Positions 35,001 to 43,758 of a DNA stretch of 64,000 nt are shown here, one piece after another. The first letter of the stretch is position 1. Each line of letters opens with the position of its first letter. Made by a program: the position numbers and the translations under genes. Source of the DNA: Carboxylicivirga taeanensis (lineage in GTDB: Bacteria > Bacteroidota > Bacteroidia > Bacteroidales > Marinilabiliaceae); contig NZ_JBPUSJ010000004.1 of assembly GCF_051851475.1 (NCBI RefSeq), forward strand, positions 1-64,000. Direction: 5' to 3'. The notes under the pieces are model-generated. The model was not told where the DNA came from, made no database searches, and saw only the letters and a program-made list of their open reading frames with translations.

Positions 35001-36769
35001 GCGAAACAGTATGTGTCAACCGGGATAACAAACAGATTGGGCTCGATGGCTGGTATGCCAATGGGCAGGCCTATGCTTATCTGGCGGGAGAATTGGGCAT
35101 TAAAATCAAGCTGTTCTTTGTGCGTAAAAAAATCCCCATCATAAAAGGCGGTGCAGCTGTGCTTCTGCAGGCCAAGGCTCCCAATCCTTTCTGGATGCGT
35201 GGTTATGTTGGAGGTTACTACAACCTGCTTGGTGGCCTGGTTGAAGGTAAGTTCCGTTTTAAACTCGAACTGGGTGAGCAATGTGAAATGGCTAATGCAG
35301 CACCTTTGGGTGGTATTAAAATAATTACATCAGTGGTGCCCCGCGAAGGAGATAAGGATGTGGATGTCTTTGCCATGCCGCAGGCCACCTTCGCCATGAA
35401 AGTGGGCGAACCAGTTATTATACCCGAAGACGATGGCGACCATGTGTACCGAATTATCCTGGAGCGCTTCGAAATACAGGATAACCAAGGGAAGTCGATT
35501 GATGGCAAGGTGGAGTGGAATTCGGGAAAAGATGTGGCCAACTTTGTTTCTACTGATATACTGGGGAGTGAACAAAGCTACAAAGCAGTCGTTGAAGTCA
35601 GCTTTCAGGAGCAGATAAATGGTGTGTTTCAAACGGTTAAAACCGATGGACAAAAGGCTGTCGAATTAGAAGAACGTGCTTTTGTGGCAGGTACGGCACC
35701 CGAAAATATCCCGCTGACCAATCTAAAAATGGCTTACCCGGTGCTACAACAGCAAAACTACTATCGCAAAGAATCAGCGAAAGGCTTCATCGCTTTAAAA
35801 CGTGGCCAGGATTATCTTTTTGCCGACGATAAATGGAACAGCGATGTATTTTTCCTGGCTGAGAACGAAAAGCCGGTTCAGCTTAAGTTTTCGTATAACA
35901 CCCAGGCCAACCGTATCGACTATCAGCTGCCCGAGTTAAAGAAGGAAACCAACTATAGAGTGGCAATTGTGAGTTACCCGCTGAACGCCAGGCCTAATGT
36001 TGGACAGATTGAGGAGACAGCTAAAGTGGCAGTCGAAGATATGGAAGATAATACCATGCGCATCAATACACAGGAAGCAAAGTTACAAACCAATGCAGCT
36101 GTGGCTCAAATAGAACGATTGGGGTACAATTTCCGAAGCAGCCACTACAGCACTTTTGCGCAGAAAATTAAAGCGATGAGGGTTCAGCAAAATAACTGGA
36201 TTAAAAGGGCATCAGACATCATTATGCTGGGGAGCTACGTAAGCGCTACTGAACCATTTGATTTAGTGGAGCTCGAAGGAAGTACATATACGGCACATCA
36301 GCCCTTGGTAACCGTTGAGGCAACACTCAGCGATGATTACTTTAACAAAGATATTGGACCCTTTGTGTACCAGGGATTACCTCGCGATGGCAAGTTTGGA
36401 CTTAGCCGCGAAGCCGACAGCCTGGGCATACCACCGGTAAGAGCCATCCCGCTTGTAACGTCTTACCTTACTTACCTCGAGCAGGAAGTAAGGTTGGACT
36501 ATCTGCAAACGCGTTTTCCGTACCATTACGATTTACCTTATCAGTATAAAACCGACTTATTAGATCTGAGACGGCAGATTGCCAACTACCATGCTGATAA
36601 TCCCGGCCAGTTACCAGCCGGTGCCCGCAATGTGTTAGAGTATGACTATCCGTTTATGCGGGAAGGAAATTACGAAGTGGAGTTACAGTATGTTTTGCCA
36701 GATGGCGAACCTGCCAGTAAGGCTATCTACAAGTATCGTAATAACCTGAAGTTTAATCCTGAAATGTAG
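32072..36769 (+). CDS. Very large secreted protein of unknown family
   Basis: 1565 residues. An N-terminal hydrophobic segment (about 8-27, VIRLMLMFWTLWLSHAIYA) is a likely signal peptide. A Pro/Glu-rich linker (about 40-75) follows, then a very long beta-rich body with many internal repeats of ADKAILDLSDFK- and LPHMFN-type strands. A helix-rich stretch lies near 760-830 (DLNSELADAVQKQADKVV). The C-terminal quarter has two or three FN3-like segments. No catalytic motif, lipobox or T9SS tail is visible. GC is about average (30 of 60 at 33001-33060). It lies between the lipocalin-like pair and an FN3 protein, all on one strand, so a surface role with the TANFOR protein is plausible but inferred. 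Confidence 0.8.
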   Translation: MSISKRTVIRLMLMFWTLWLSHAIYARHINDEVLYIQLPELATEVPTPVHTAVMPLPEAPDEPEQAALARASIEEVEKRQAWIESISTNDLVQLPVGIMHTQDQAYGSSGGDNVEYTVAVSSARFFPEYSELTVFARIRIPQTDEKGKPKELFFGSDKVILSHGGGIIGDARLYLLGDVYIPFGNGEWEVRLKGGYDNQTGDITSQTYVTLNCDGVANLSLDGELLVSRSLIIPFVDNQPDLNPLHAVSGAFQIKAAGWNDLLAEVSISPFILASQLENYEQQGAFIFSADKAILDLSDFKNSSVVKFPTYYRDNGLLGPAPETWRGIFFEQIKVTLPHMFNDRRQEQAVSLEAYHMLIDNYGVSGLFSANNLIPLEQGRTGQSASWAYSVDYLAVELVASRINAASFDGQLLLPVADSTAYLGYNGLISEQEYRLGVRIDSTMKFPLWEADVELLPNSYVELAVKNKQFRPKACLSGSLTMAVSASEQPAEEATLKVPNVEFQNMVLQTTKPYFAVDYMGYNDKLTFGSFPASVSEIGITTNEDLIGLTFKLEVGLMEQGDKGFGAKGKVTIKSVSVTRDECQSWRYHSLDISEFGINTNMGVMAINGSLKFRENDPVFGKGFHAKVDATFGSLGPIAVEAIFGRRTFKYWYVDGSVEGLKIQAGAIQINGFSGGASYRMSRKVGASMLESSSGLSYVPDSLVKTGVRAAVFASAFEEGAVALKAGFEITTTAHGGIARMGFFGEANVMKPIIGDLADLNSELADAVQKQADKVVNAMDQLGGMGAIANKAMDKLSDTSMYERAKDLKEGQPLSLSANIKGLIGIEKDYVNDVFHGELEIFITTPGNLLTGVGEGGKAGWAVFHTGPDANYLHIGTPTDPIGIKAGVGPLFVKLTSYFMVGDKIPGSPPPPPEVARILGVDAEELNYMRDENALGDGRGFAFGSHFAMDTGDLTFLILYARFQAGVGFDIMLKDYGETVCVNRDNKQIGLDGWYANGQAYAYLAGELGIKIKLFFVRKKIPIIKGGAAVLLQAKAPNPFWMRGYVGGYYNLLGGLVEGKFRFKLELGEQCEMANAAPLGGIKIITSVVPREGDKDVDVFAMPQATFAMKVGEPVIIPEDDGDHVYRIILERFEIQDNQGKSIDGKVEWNSGKDVANFVSTDILGSEQSYKAVVEVSFQEQINGVFQTVKTDGQKAVELEERAFVAGTAPENIPLTNLKMAYPVLQQQNYYRKESAKGFIALKRGQDYLFADDKWNSDVFFLAENEKPVQLKFSYNTQANRIDYQLPELKKETNYRVAIVSYPLNARPNVGQIEETAKVAVEDMEDNTMRINTQEAKLQTNAAVAQIERLGYNFRSSHYSTFAQKIKAMRVQQNNWIKRASDIIMLGSYVSATEPFDLVELEGSTYTAHQPLVTVEATLSDDYFNKDIGPFVYQGLPRDGKFGLSREADSLGIPPVRAIPLVTSYLTYLEQEVRLDYLQTRFPYHYDLPYQYKTDLLDLRRQIANYHADNPGQLPAGARNVLEYDYPFMREGNYEVELQYVLPDGEPASKAIYKYRNNLKFNPEM

Positions 36770-36816
36770 ATAAGTGAATGGTAATTCTCAACTTTCAACT
36801 CAAAACTCATAAGCCA

Positions 36817-38943
36817 ATGTTTAATCATTTACATACATACCAAGTAATAATAGCGAGCATCCTGCTGCTGGTTATTTCATCTGTTCAAGCTCAAACCAAT
36901 ACAGCTGTAAAAGAAGCAACTGTTCAGGTGCAGGCAGATATACAGGCCGATCATATAGCACTGCGTTGGGCCGTTGATGACCCCCTGGCCTGGAAAAAAT
37001 CGAACCAATTCGGATTTCGATTGACCCGTTTTACAATCAGTCAGGGAGGTAAGGTCCTTGATACTCCAATAGCAATTGATTTGGGAGTATTTAAGCCCCT
37101 TACTTTACCAGAGTGGGAACCTTTGGCCAATGATAATGACCAGGCGGCTATTGTTGCCCAGGCCCTGTATGGGGAAAGCTTTGAAGTGGAGATGGCCAAT
37201 CAGGGGGCCCTGGAGGCTGTTATCAACCAGTCGGCCGATATAGAGCAGCGTTTTGCTTTTGCCCTGATGGCCGCTGATATGGATTTTACGGTCGCTCAAT
37301 TAGCCGGATGGGGCTACACAGATTACGATGTGCAGCCCAACGAGCATTACTTATACCGGGTGGAAGCTTTAACACCGGTTAATGAGCTTATTCCTTATGG
37401 GGGCCAAATAAAAAGGGGCTCTGTTTATGTAAGTATTGATGACTATGAGCCCTTACCGCAGCCCATTGATTTTGTGGTTGTCCCAGGCGACCAGCAGATG
37501 TTGCTTAGCTGGGATTACAGCCAGTTGGTAAATACTTACAATGCATACGTTTTGGAACGCTCTGATGATGGTCAGAATTTTCAGCCCTTAACGGATGTGC
37601 CGTTGGTCAATCTGAATAACAAAGATGGGAAGCCTGCCCGGGTCATGTTTCATGTTGATACCATTCCGCAGAATAATAAGGTGTACCATTACCGCTTGCA
37701 GGGGATTAATAGTTTTGGCTACCGGGGCCCTTATACTGAAGTGTTAAGTGCCGAGGGAAAAAGTCGTTTAAACTATTTAGCAAGAATAAACAAAACACGG
37801 ATTGATGCAGAGGGTAATGTGGATATCTATTGGGAATTTCCACAAGAGGGACAGCCTCACATAACCGGTTTTGAGCTCCTGCACAGTACCTCTGCCAATG
37901 GACAATTTGCAAGTGTTCAAGCGGGTTTGCAACCGGCCTGGCGCCAAACAACCTATGGTCCGCTCGAAGCCAGTAATTATTTTAAAATAAGAGCGCTGGG
38001 GGCTGATGGCGATAACTCAGAGTCGTATGCCGTGTTAGTACAGCCCATTGATACGGTTCCTCCGGCCGTACCATCAGGATTGACCGGCGAGATTGACACC
38101 CTTGGGGTGGTACACCTGAGCTGGCAGGCGAATACTGAAGCCGATCTGTTAGGATACCGCTTGTTTAAGGCCAATATTGCCAGCGAGGAGATGGTGCAGA
38201 TTACTTCAGAGCCGATAAAGGCTACTAGCTATATCGACAGTACCGTTGTGAAATCTCTAAACGAACGGGTGTACTACAGTCTTGTGGCAGTGGATAAGCG
38301 TTACAATATGTCGGACTATTCAGCTGTTTTGGAACTGGAAAAGCCGGATGTAGTGCCCCCCCAGTCACCGGTTATCAGTAACTATAAGCTCCAAAATGGG
38401 GCTGTATCTATCGAATTCATCAAAAGCTACAGTGGAGATGTTGTAAATCATCGTGTCTTCAGACAAAACTTGAGTAATTCAGAAGAGAAAGCCAAAGGAT
38501 TTAAACAGGTATTTGATACCTCAGCGCCCACCGATAAATTTTATCATTATACAGACTCTGAGGTGGAAGATGGCGTGCAGTACCGTTATGTGGTATTTGC
38601 CTATGATAAGGCCGGCTTGCGTTCTCCTGTATCTCAACCATTAACGGTAAAAGCAATTAATATGGCTCCAAAACAGGTAATAACCTTTCTTGGCTATGAA
38701 ATTAAACGCAATGATAGGTGTGTTCTGGTGTACTGGCAGCACAACCGCGAACAAGTGAGCAAGCTACAGCTTTACAAAGCCACAAATGAAGCAAGTCCGG
38801 CTTTGTTGAGCGAATTACCTGCAGGAACAAAGGAGATGAAAGATACCAAAGTTAAACCCGGTAATGCCTATACCTATTATGTTCGGGCCATTCTACCCAA
38901 TGGCCATTTCTCACAAATGGAACAGGTTGTTGTTGAGTACTGA
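36817..38943 (+). CDS. Secreted fibronectin type III domain protein
   Basis: From the ATG at 36817 the protein has 708 residues and begins with a good signal peptide (MFNHLHTYQVIIASILLLVI, cut near VQAQ). An in-frame ATG at 36778 is less likely, because the added stretch encodes the CTCAACTTTCAAC tract of the neighbouring intergenic regions. After an N-terminal domain (about 25-215) come four or five FN3 domains, recognisable by VLSWDYS, VHLSWQANTEADLLGYRLFK and KVYHYRLQGINSFGY. FN3 domains serve as spacers or binding modules on exported proteins. No sorting tail is seen. It is 47 bp after the 1565-residue protein gene. Confidence 0.85.
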   Translation: MFNHLHTYQVIIASILLLVISSVQAQTNTAVKEATVQVQADIQADHIALRWAVDDPLAWKKSNQFGFRLTRFTISQGGKVLDTPIAIDLGVFKPLTLPEWEPLANDNDQAAIVAQALYGESFEVEMANQGALEAVINQSADIEQRFAFALMAADMDFTVAQLAGWGYTDYDVQPNEHYLYRVEALTPVNELIPYGGQIKRGSVYVSIDDYEPLPQPIDFVVVPGDQQMLLSWDYSQLVNTYNAYVLERSDDGQNFQPLTDVPLVNLNNKDGKPARVMFHVDTIPQNNKVYHYRLQGINSFGYRGPYTEVLSAEGKSRLNYLARINKTRIDAEGNVDIYWEFPQEGQPHITGFELLHSTSANGQFASVQAGLQPAWRQTTYGPLEASNYFKIRALGADGDNSESYAVLVQPIDTVPPAVPSGLTGEIDTLGVVHLSWQANTEADLLGYRLFKANIASEEMVQITSEPIKATSYIDSTVVKSLNERVYYSLVAVDKRYNMSDYSAVLELEKPDVVPPQSPVISNYKLQNGAVSIEFIKSYSGDVVNHRVFRQNLSNSEEKAKGFKQVFDTSAPTDKFYHYTDSEVEDGVQYRYVVFAYDKAGLRSPVSQPLTVKAINMAPKQVITFLGYEIKRNDRCVLVYWQHNREQVSKLQLYKATNEASPALLSELPAGTKEMKDTKVKPGNAYTYYVRAILPNGHFSQMEQVVVEY

Positions 38944-38970
38944 TTTTATTAACTACCTAATTCAAAAAAA

Positions 38971-41900
38971 ATGAAAACCTTTAAACTAATAATTACTTTA
39001 TGGCTGTTAGGACATGCAGCAATTCAAGCTCAGGAGTATAGAATGTGTGTGTATAATTTTATATTTTTTAGTGATGCTGAAGATGGTTATTGTGGTGGAA
39101 ATTATGAGTTTAAGGTTCGTTATAAAGGAAGTAATGAATATATACAATTCTTTTATAAACCATTACCTAAGGCTGATATTAGTGGATGGCCTCCGTCTAA
39201 GGAAGATATATTGAAATTATGGTGGCAAGGGAAAGATACAATGTCTTACAAGATGTTCAGCTTTGATAAAGAACTGGAATCTGTATATATCTATGGAAAG
39301 GCTGAAGATAATAAAAGAAATGATTGTAAGAGGACGAATACATCTACATCTGAAGGATATATATATGATATAGGACGAAAATGTATTTCTGGAAAATACT
39401 CTAATTCGGGTAGAAACGGTGGTGATTGGGAGGTTGAGCACTCAATTAATTTCGATTATGTTATTCATCCTGTTGTTAATTTGGTTGAACCCAAAACCTG
39501 TAATAATATAATTGGCTATTTGGATGAGTTTACACTTTCAACTACACCTGAGAGTTCGAACTATGATCCTTCAGTTTATATTTGGCAGTACCAGGTTGGT
39601 AGTAATAGTGATGCAGGCTGGAAGAACCTTAATGATAAAGTTAAGGTTAATGGAAAGTCTTCATTAACCTTATTGCCATCTGATTTTTTGGATATAACAG
39701 ATGTAGGGAAAAGCATCTTTTTTCGCATCGAATTATGTGAAGGATTTTATTCTGATAATGATATTAGCTATGAGCTTAAAATGAGTGCGCCGCATATTGT
39801 TGATAATGACGTAACCCAACCGCTGTGTTACGATACAAATGATGGTACGCTTACCATTACATTAGATCGTGAATTAGAAGATGGAGAGTTGTTATCCATG
39901 TATTTTGAAGATTTAAGCCTTCACATAGATACGGATGAATGCGGCAATGAGTTTTATGATTTGGTAGATGGAGTTGAGCAAGTTGATGATTTAACAAAGG
40001 GAGATTTTAAACTTGATGATAATAATAAGAGGGTCATATATACATTTCGGGGTTTGCCGGCAAGCTCCAATAAAGGGTTTAGGGTAAAAATGCTGTTTAA
40101 GGGCGAGAAAGGCATGTATTACACCGATGGGGAGGGGCATCAACCGGATTTTAAGGTTGAAAAATACACGCCAGTGGAGTTTTCGCATAAGGCGGTACCA
40201 GCTAATTGCCATGGCGGGTACGATGGCTTAATTGAGTTAAACGCCAATGGAGGCGTACCAGCAGAAAAGGCCGATGCTTGGTATTACTTTAATCTGCAAA
40301 CAGGACAGGACAATTTTTCACCCATAGAGAAGCAGGTCTTCAGTGATGGAAATAGGCATGTTATCACAGATATGCCGAAAGGGAACTACGTCATTCAGGT
40401 ATATGACAGTAATGATTGCCCCGCGCGCGATAAAGGAGGATTAGGTGCCATTATAAATACTCATGTTGGCATAAGTGAACCGGAAGCACCATTAATTGTT
40501 ACAGAAACCGCTCGGAAAGACCCAACAGCTCATGGCTGGCACGATGGACAGTTGATCTTTAGTGTCACTGGTGGTACTCCTTGGCCAGATGGAACGTATT
40601 ACTTTGAGTTGCGTGAAGGAACAACTGACGGACCGAAAATGGAGGTGTTTCAAACACATATTAATACCAATCCACAAGATTTTGCAATTACCTTTTATAA
40701 CCTGGCTGCTAAAGAGTACTACCTAACAATTAAAGATGCTAACTACGAGGTCGCAAAAGATAAAGTGGACCGAGAGGTGCCGGGCATTGGCACTTGTGGT
40801 TATATTAGTCAGCCCGATACAATTGAGCAACCGGAGCCCATTAAAGTGACTCTGGCAATAGCTAACCCAATCTATTGTAACGATGATAATGCCATTAATT
40901 CGGAGCAGGATAAGGATTTGAATGGGGTAATTGATGAATTTGAGACGGGTAGTATTAAAGCTGATGTTAGTGGCGGTATCAGGCAGACATCGGACTTGCC
41001 GTATCAGTATAATTGGGAAGTAAAAAATAAACAAAGCGGCGTTTGGGAACCGGTTCATCAGCCTGACAAGATTGTTTTGGATAGTGTTATTCACACCCTT
41101 CAATATGGCGATTATCGTTTGAATGTGGAGGATGGAAATGGGGTTGTATGGGGCGATTATCAGCAGGTGGTTAATGCTGAAGGTATATATTCCTATGAAC
41201 TAACAAATAAAATATACGCCGGACATTATTTGCCTGAGCCACCTGAGTTTGTTGTGAACTTACTGGCTTCACCTGCCAGTTGTGCCAATGGATCGGATGG
41301 CGTGTTAAATGCCCAGACCAGAGGAGGCACCCCTTTCGATAACGGAGAATACGAATATACATGGAGCACAAGTAATGGATCAGGAAATCGTGCAGATAAT
41401 TTACCGTCAGGTCATTATTTTGTGCAGGTAACTGATTTCTTTGGCTGTCTTGCGCAAAGTAGAGCCTCTATTGAGATGCCAGGTTCTTTGGGTCTGGATA
41501 CACTCGTATTAAATTCTCCAACTTGTTTTGATGGTACTGATGGACAAATTCAAGTGCTCGGTACAGGCGGCACACCTCCTTATTCATATCAATGGAATAC
41601 CAACAGTACTTCATCGTCCTTGTCTAATCTTAGTGCTGGTTCCTATGTGTTGGTTTTAAGCGATGCATCAGGCTGTAATGCCGTAAATGTTTTGGAACTT
41701 CAGAATCCTGAACCAATAAGTATCCTGTTACCTGATACGGTTACATTATGTGCCGGGCAAGAGTATCTGGCTGACATTAAAATTGAAGATCCTCATGCCT
41801 TGTACATGTGGTATTATAATGGATCGGAAATTAGTTTGGAACCAGATCCAGTTTTAAATAAGGAGGGAGATTACAAAGTTGTTGTTTATAACGAAAAAAA

Positions 41901-42474
41901 TTGTCAGGCAACGACATCACTTCGGGTTAATACATCAGAAGAAGTGATTACGCCCGAATTTGTGGTAAGTTCACAAGCATTCACGGGAGAAGAAGTGGTT
42001 GTATTAGAGACCTCAACACCCCAACCGGAAATGCTGACATGGCTTATACCAGAGGGGGCGCAAGTGGTTAATGAAGATGGCCGGGCTTTAGCGCTCATGT
42101 TTGATAGAGCCGGCACATACCCATTGGTGTTGAATGCGATTGAAGGACAATGTTCAGCGTCATATAGTCAACCAATCATCGTGTCCGAGCGTAGTCCATT
42201 TGACGACATTGGGGATGCTTCACATCCGTTTATTAAGCGTTTTGTAGTTTCGCCAAATCCGTCTAGTTCCAATTTTACCATTGATATAGAGTTGCAGGAA
42301 GCGTCTCCTGCGGTTGTTACCATCTACTCTGTAGGGCAACAGCAAATACGTCGTTTCCCACTAAGTAATTCACATATCTACGAGATAAGAGATGCGATTC
42401 ATGTTCCAGGTGTTTATATCATTCTATTGGAAACCCCTAAAGCTAATGATGTAAGGAAATTAATAATAGGATAA
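38971..42474 (+). CDS. SprB-repeat protein with a T9SS type A sorting domain
   Basis: 1167 residues with a signal peptide (cut near AIQAQE). The first third (to about 370) is unfamiliar and encoded in low-GC DNA (19 of 60 at 39301-39360), while the rest is richer (33 of 60 at 41281-41340). From about 750 there are SprB-type repeats: SCANGSDGVLNAQTRGGTPF and CFDGTDGQIQVLGTGGTPPYSYQW, each closed by an LxAGxYxVxVxDxxGC block. An Ig-like segment follows. The end is a T9SS type A tail: VVSPNPSSSNFTIDI, VVTIYSVGQQ and VPGVYIILLE with a final basic stretch. It will be exported through the T9SS and fixed to the surface; SprB itself is the gliding adhesin of Flavobacterium. A strong terminator follows at 42499. 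Confidence 0.9.
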   Translation: MKTFKLIITLWLLGHAAIQAQEYRMCVYNFIFFSDAEDGYCGGNYEFKVRYKGSNEYIQFFYKPLPKADISGWPPSKEDILKLWWQGKDTMSYKMFSFDKELESVYIYGKAEDNKRNDCKRTNTSTSEGYIYDIGRKCISGKYSNSGRNGGDWEVEHSINFDYVIHPVVNLVEPKTCNNIIGYLDEFTLSTTPESSNYDPSVYIWQYQVGSNSDAGWKNLNDKVKVNGKSSLTLLPSDFLDITDVGKSIFFRIELCEGFYSDNDISYELKMSAPHIVDNDVTQPLCYDTNDGTLTITLDRELEDGELLSMYFEDLSLHIDTDECGNEFYDLVDGVEQVDDLTKGDFKLDDNNKRVIYTFRGLPASSNKGFRVKMLFKGEKGMYYTDGEGHQPDFKVEKYTPVEFSHKAVPANCHGGYDGLIELNANGGVPAEKADAWYYFNLQTGQDNFSPIEKQVFSDGNRHVITDMPKGNYVIQVYDSNDCPARDKGGLGAIINTHVGISEPEAPLIVTETARKDPTAHGWHDGQLIFSVTGGTPWPDGTYYFELREGTTDGPKMEVFQTHINTNPQDFAITFYNLAAKEYYLTIKDANYEVAKDKVDREVPGIGTCGYISQPDTIEQPEPIKVTLAIANPIYCNDDNAINSEQDKDLNGVIDEFETGSIKADVSGGIRQTSDLPYQYNWEVKNKQSGVWEPVHQPDKIVLDSVIHTLQYGDYRLNVEDGNGVVWGDYQQVVNAEGIYSYELTNKIYAGHYLPEPPEFVVNLLASPASCANGSDGVLNAQTRGGTPFDNGEYEYTWSTSNGSGNRADNLPSGHYFVQVTDFFGCLAQSRASIEMPGSLGLDTLVLNSPTCFDGTDGQIQVLGTGGTPPYSYQWNTNSTSSSLSNLSAGSYVLVLSDASGCNAVNVLELQNPEPISILLPDTVTLCAGQEYLADIKIEDPHALYMWYYNGSEISLEPDPVLNKEGDYKVVVYNEKNCQATTSLRVNTSEEVITPEFVVSSQAFTGEEVVVLETSTPQPEMLTWLIPEGAQVVNEDGRALALMFDRAGTYPLVLNAIEGQCSASYSQPIIVSERSPFDDIGDASHPFIKRFVVSPNPSSSNFTIDIELQEASPAVVTIYSVGQQQIRRFPLSNSHIYEIRDAIHVPGVYIILLETPKANDVRKLIIG

Positions 42475-42498
42475 TTTCAAGTGTAGGCTTTGCATTAG

Positions 42499-42535
42499 AA
42501 ACGGCTGTGGGCATAGCACCACAGCCGTTTTTTTG
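42499..42535 (+). terminator. Strong Rho-independent terminator closing the secreted-protein locus
   Basis: A perfect 12-bp stem, AAACGGCTGTGG (42499-42510) with CCACAGCCGTTT (42519-42530), is followed by a T-run. It may also serve the convergent gene at 42551. Confidence 0.88.
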
Positions 42536-42550
42536 TTAATGTTGCACCAG

Positions 42551-43045
42551 CTAATTACTCTTCGCGATGGCGCTATTAATTATTGACACCCATTTATTTG
42601 CAACCGTATATTCATCTTCCAGTTGTAGCGCCCCTTCGGCAATATACATAGGATAGACATAGTCTTTAAGCTCAGATGACGTGGCGAAGCAAAGGTCTAT
42701 TTGGTCTGTTACGGTTTCGCTTACTTTATCCATCTTAACGGTGTGATTAGTGCTTTGTAACCAGCATTTCTTTACTTCCTTTAGAGGAATACAGCTTTGA
42801 AGCGGTTCGGCAGAGGCGGATGCAAGTCGCACAAAGTAGATGTATTCTTTCGATGAAGATATACCAATGGCACATTGTGGCAAAATATCGTACGCTGATA
42901 AGTCGCGCTGATTATCGGCAGCTAACTTCTTCAAATTAGAAAGTAAACGCTTAGACGAATTTTTGTTCGTTGCGTTTAAAATGGCTATGGGTATAATAAA
43001 TGCACCAAGCATAGCAAGCCCTATAATGGTTGTTGATAAATCCAT
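42551..43045 (-). CDS. Hypothetical membrane-anchored protein
   Basis: 164 residues. One membrane segment near the N-terminus (about 5-25, TIIGLAMLGAFIIPIAIL) is followed by a cytoplasmic or periplasmic domain with a mixed pattern (CAIGISSSKEYIYFVRLAS). I do not recognise the family. The reading frame is clean and its codon use resembles the neighbours. The gene is convergent with the SprB-repeat gene. Confidence 0.62.
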   Translation of the reverse strand: MDLSTTIIGLAMLGAFIIPIAILNATNKNSSKRLLSNLKKLAADNQRDLSAYDILPQCAIGISSSKEYIYFVRLASASAEPLQSCIPLKEVKKCWLQSTNHTVKMDKVSETVTDQIDLCFATSSELKDYVYPMYIAEGALQLEDEYTVANKWVSIINSAIAKSN

Positions 43046-43147
43046 TTTCTTTAATGTCTAATAATACTGCTTGTTAATTTGGGATGATAAGGTGGTTATC
43101 CCAGTCGGTAATGATTGGCGGCACAGGCCACTCCATTAAAGAAATGT

Positions 43148-43525
43148 TTACCAGAAGTAATGAAAGGGGTAGAGCAGAATAGATTTACAGAAGCGAATAC
43201 TAATTGTATAGCTAAAGTATAAAAGCTGGGTATATTGTTCCTTTACTAAAAGGGTGTAATTAGCCTGATATGCTTTTAAACGGCTGTTGTAATCTTTTAC
43301 CGATGATGCGTGTGAACCGGTTGGCGAATGTGCAAAGCTGTATTTAGTACCAGCCATTATGCCATCCTGGTTGATTTTTAGCTGCTCAAAAGCAATGTGC
43401 TTTTCTTCTGGTTGCGACGGACAGGAAACTGGAACATTGGCAACAGCAATGAAGCTAAACAGGTGAATAAATGCTGTTAGCACCATTGTTTTTGTAAGGG
43501 TTTTATTAAATAAGCTCCACTTCAT
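43148..43525 (-). CDS. Hypothetical secreted small protein
   Basis: 125 residues. The N-terminus has a signal-peptide shape (about 8-30, ending FSFIAVANVP). The rest has no known motif. Two cysteines are in the mature part. The C-terminus is hydrophobic and reads like translated non-coding DNA, so the true gene may end earlier or be decayed. Low confidence. Confidence 0.35.
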   Translation of the reverse strand: MKWSLFNKTLTKTMVLTAFIHLFSFIAVANVPVSCPSQPEEKHIAFEQLKINQDGIMAGTKYSFAHSPTGSHASSVKDYNSRLKAYQANYTLLVKEQYTQLLYFSYTISIRFCKSILLYPFHYFW

Positions 43526-43704
43526 GTTTATCCTTCAACTCAGCTGCAAATGTAATTGATTTTTATATGCGTTGGCTCGCAAAGTGCTTATGTTTGGTTT
43601 TTTTAAGAAAGCACGGAAATGAAGTGTTCCCGGTTGCAACAGACCTGTTAGTCAAATTACTTATACACTTATACAAAGGGCTTTGACGAAGCGCCTAAAA
43701 ATGT

Positions 43705-43741
43705 AAAAGGCTGTCTGCAAGTAGCGGACAGCCTTTTGTGT
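43705..43741. terminator. Terminator downstream of the phosphohexomutase gene
   Basis: AAAAGGCTGTC (43705-43715) pairs perfectly over 11 bp with GACAGCCTTTT (43727-43737). The A/T ends make it usable from the minus strand, where it follows the mutase stop codon. Confidence 0.75.
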
Positions 43742-43758
43742 ATAGATGGTATTTTAAT

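Noticed and set aside
36778..36816. N-terminal extension of the FN3 protein from the upstream ATG
   Set aside because: It would encode the CTCAAC-type intergenic tract and hide a good signal peptide that starts at 36817.
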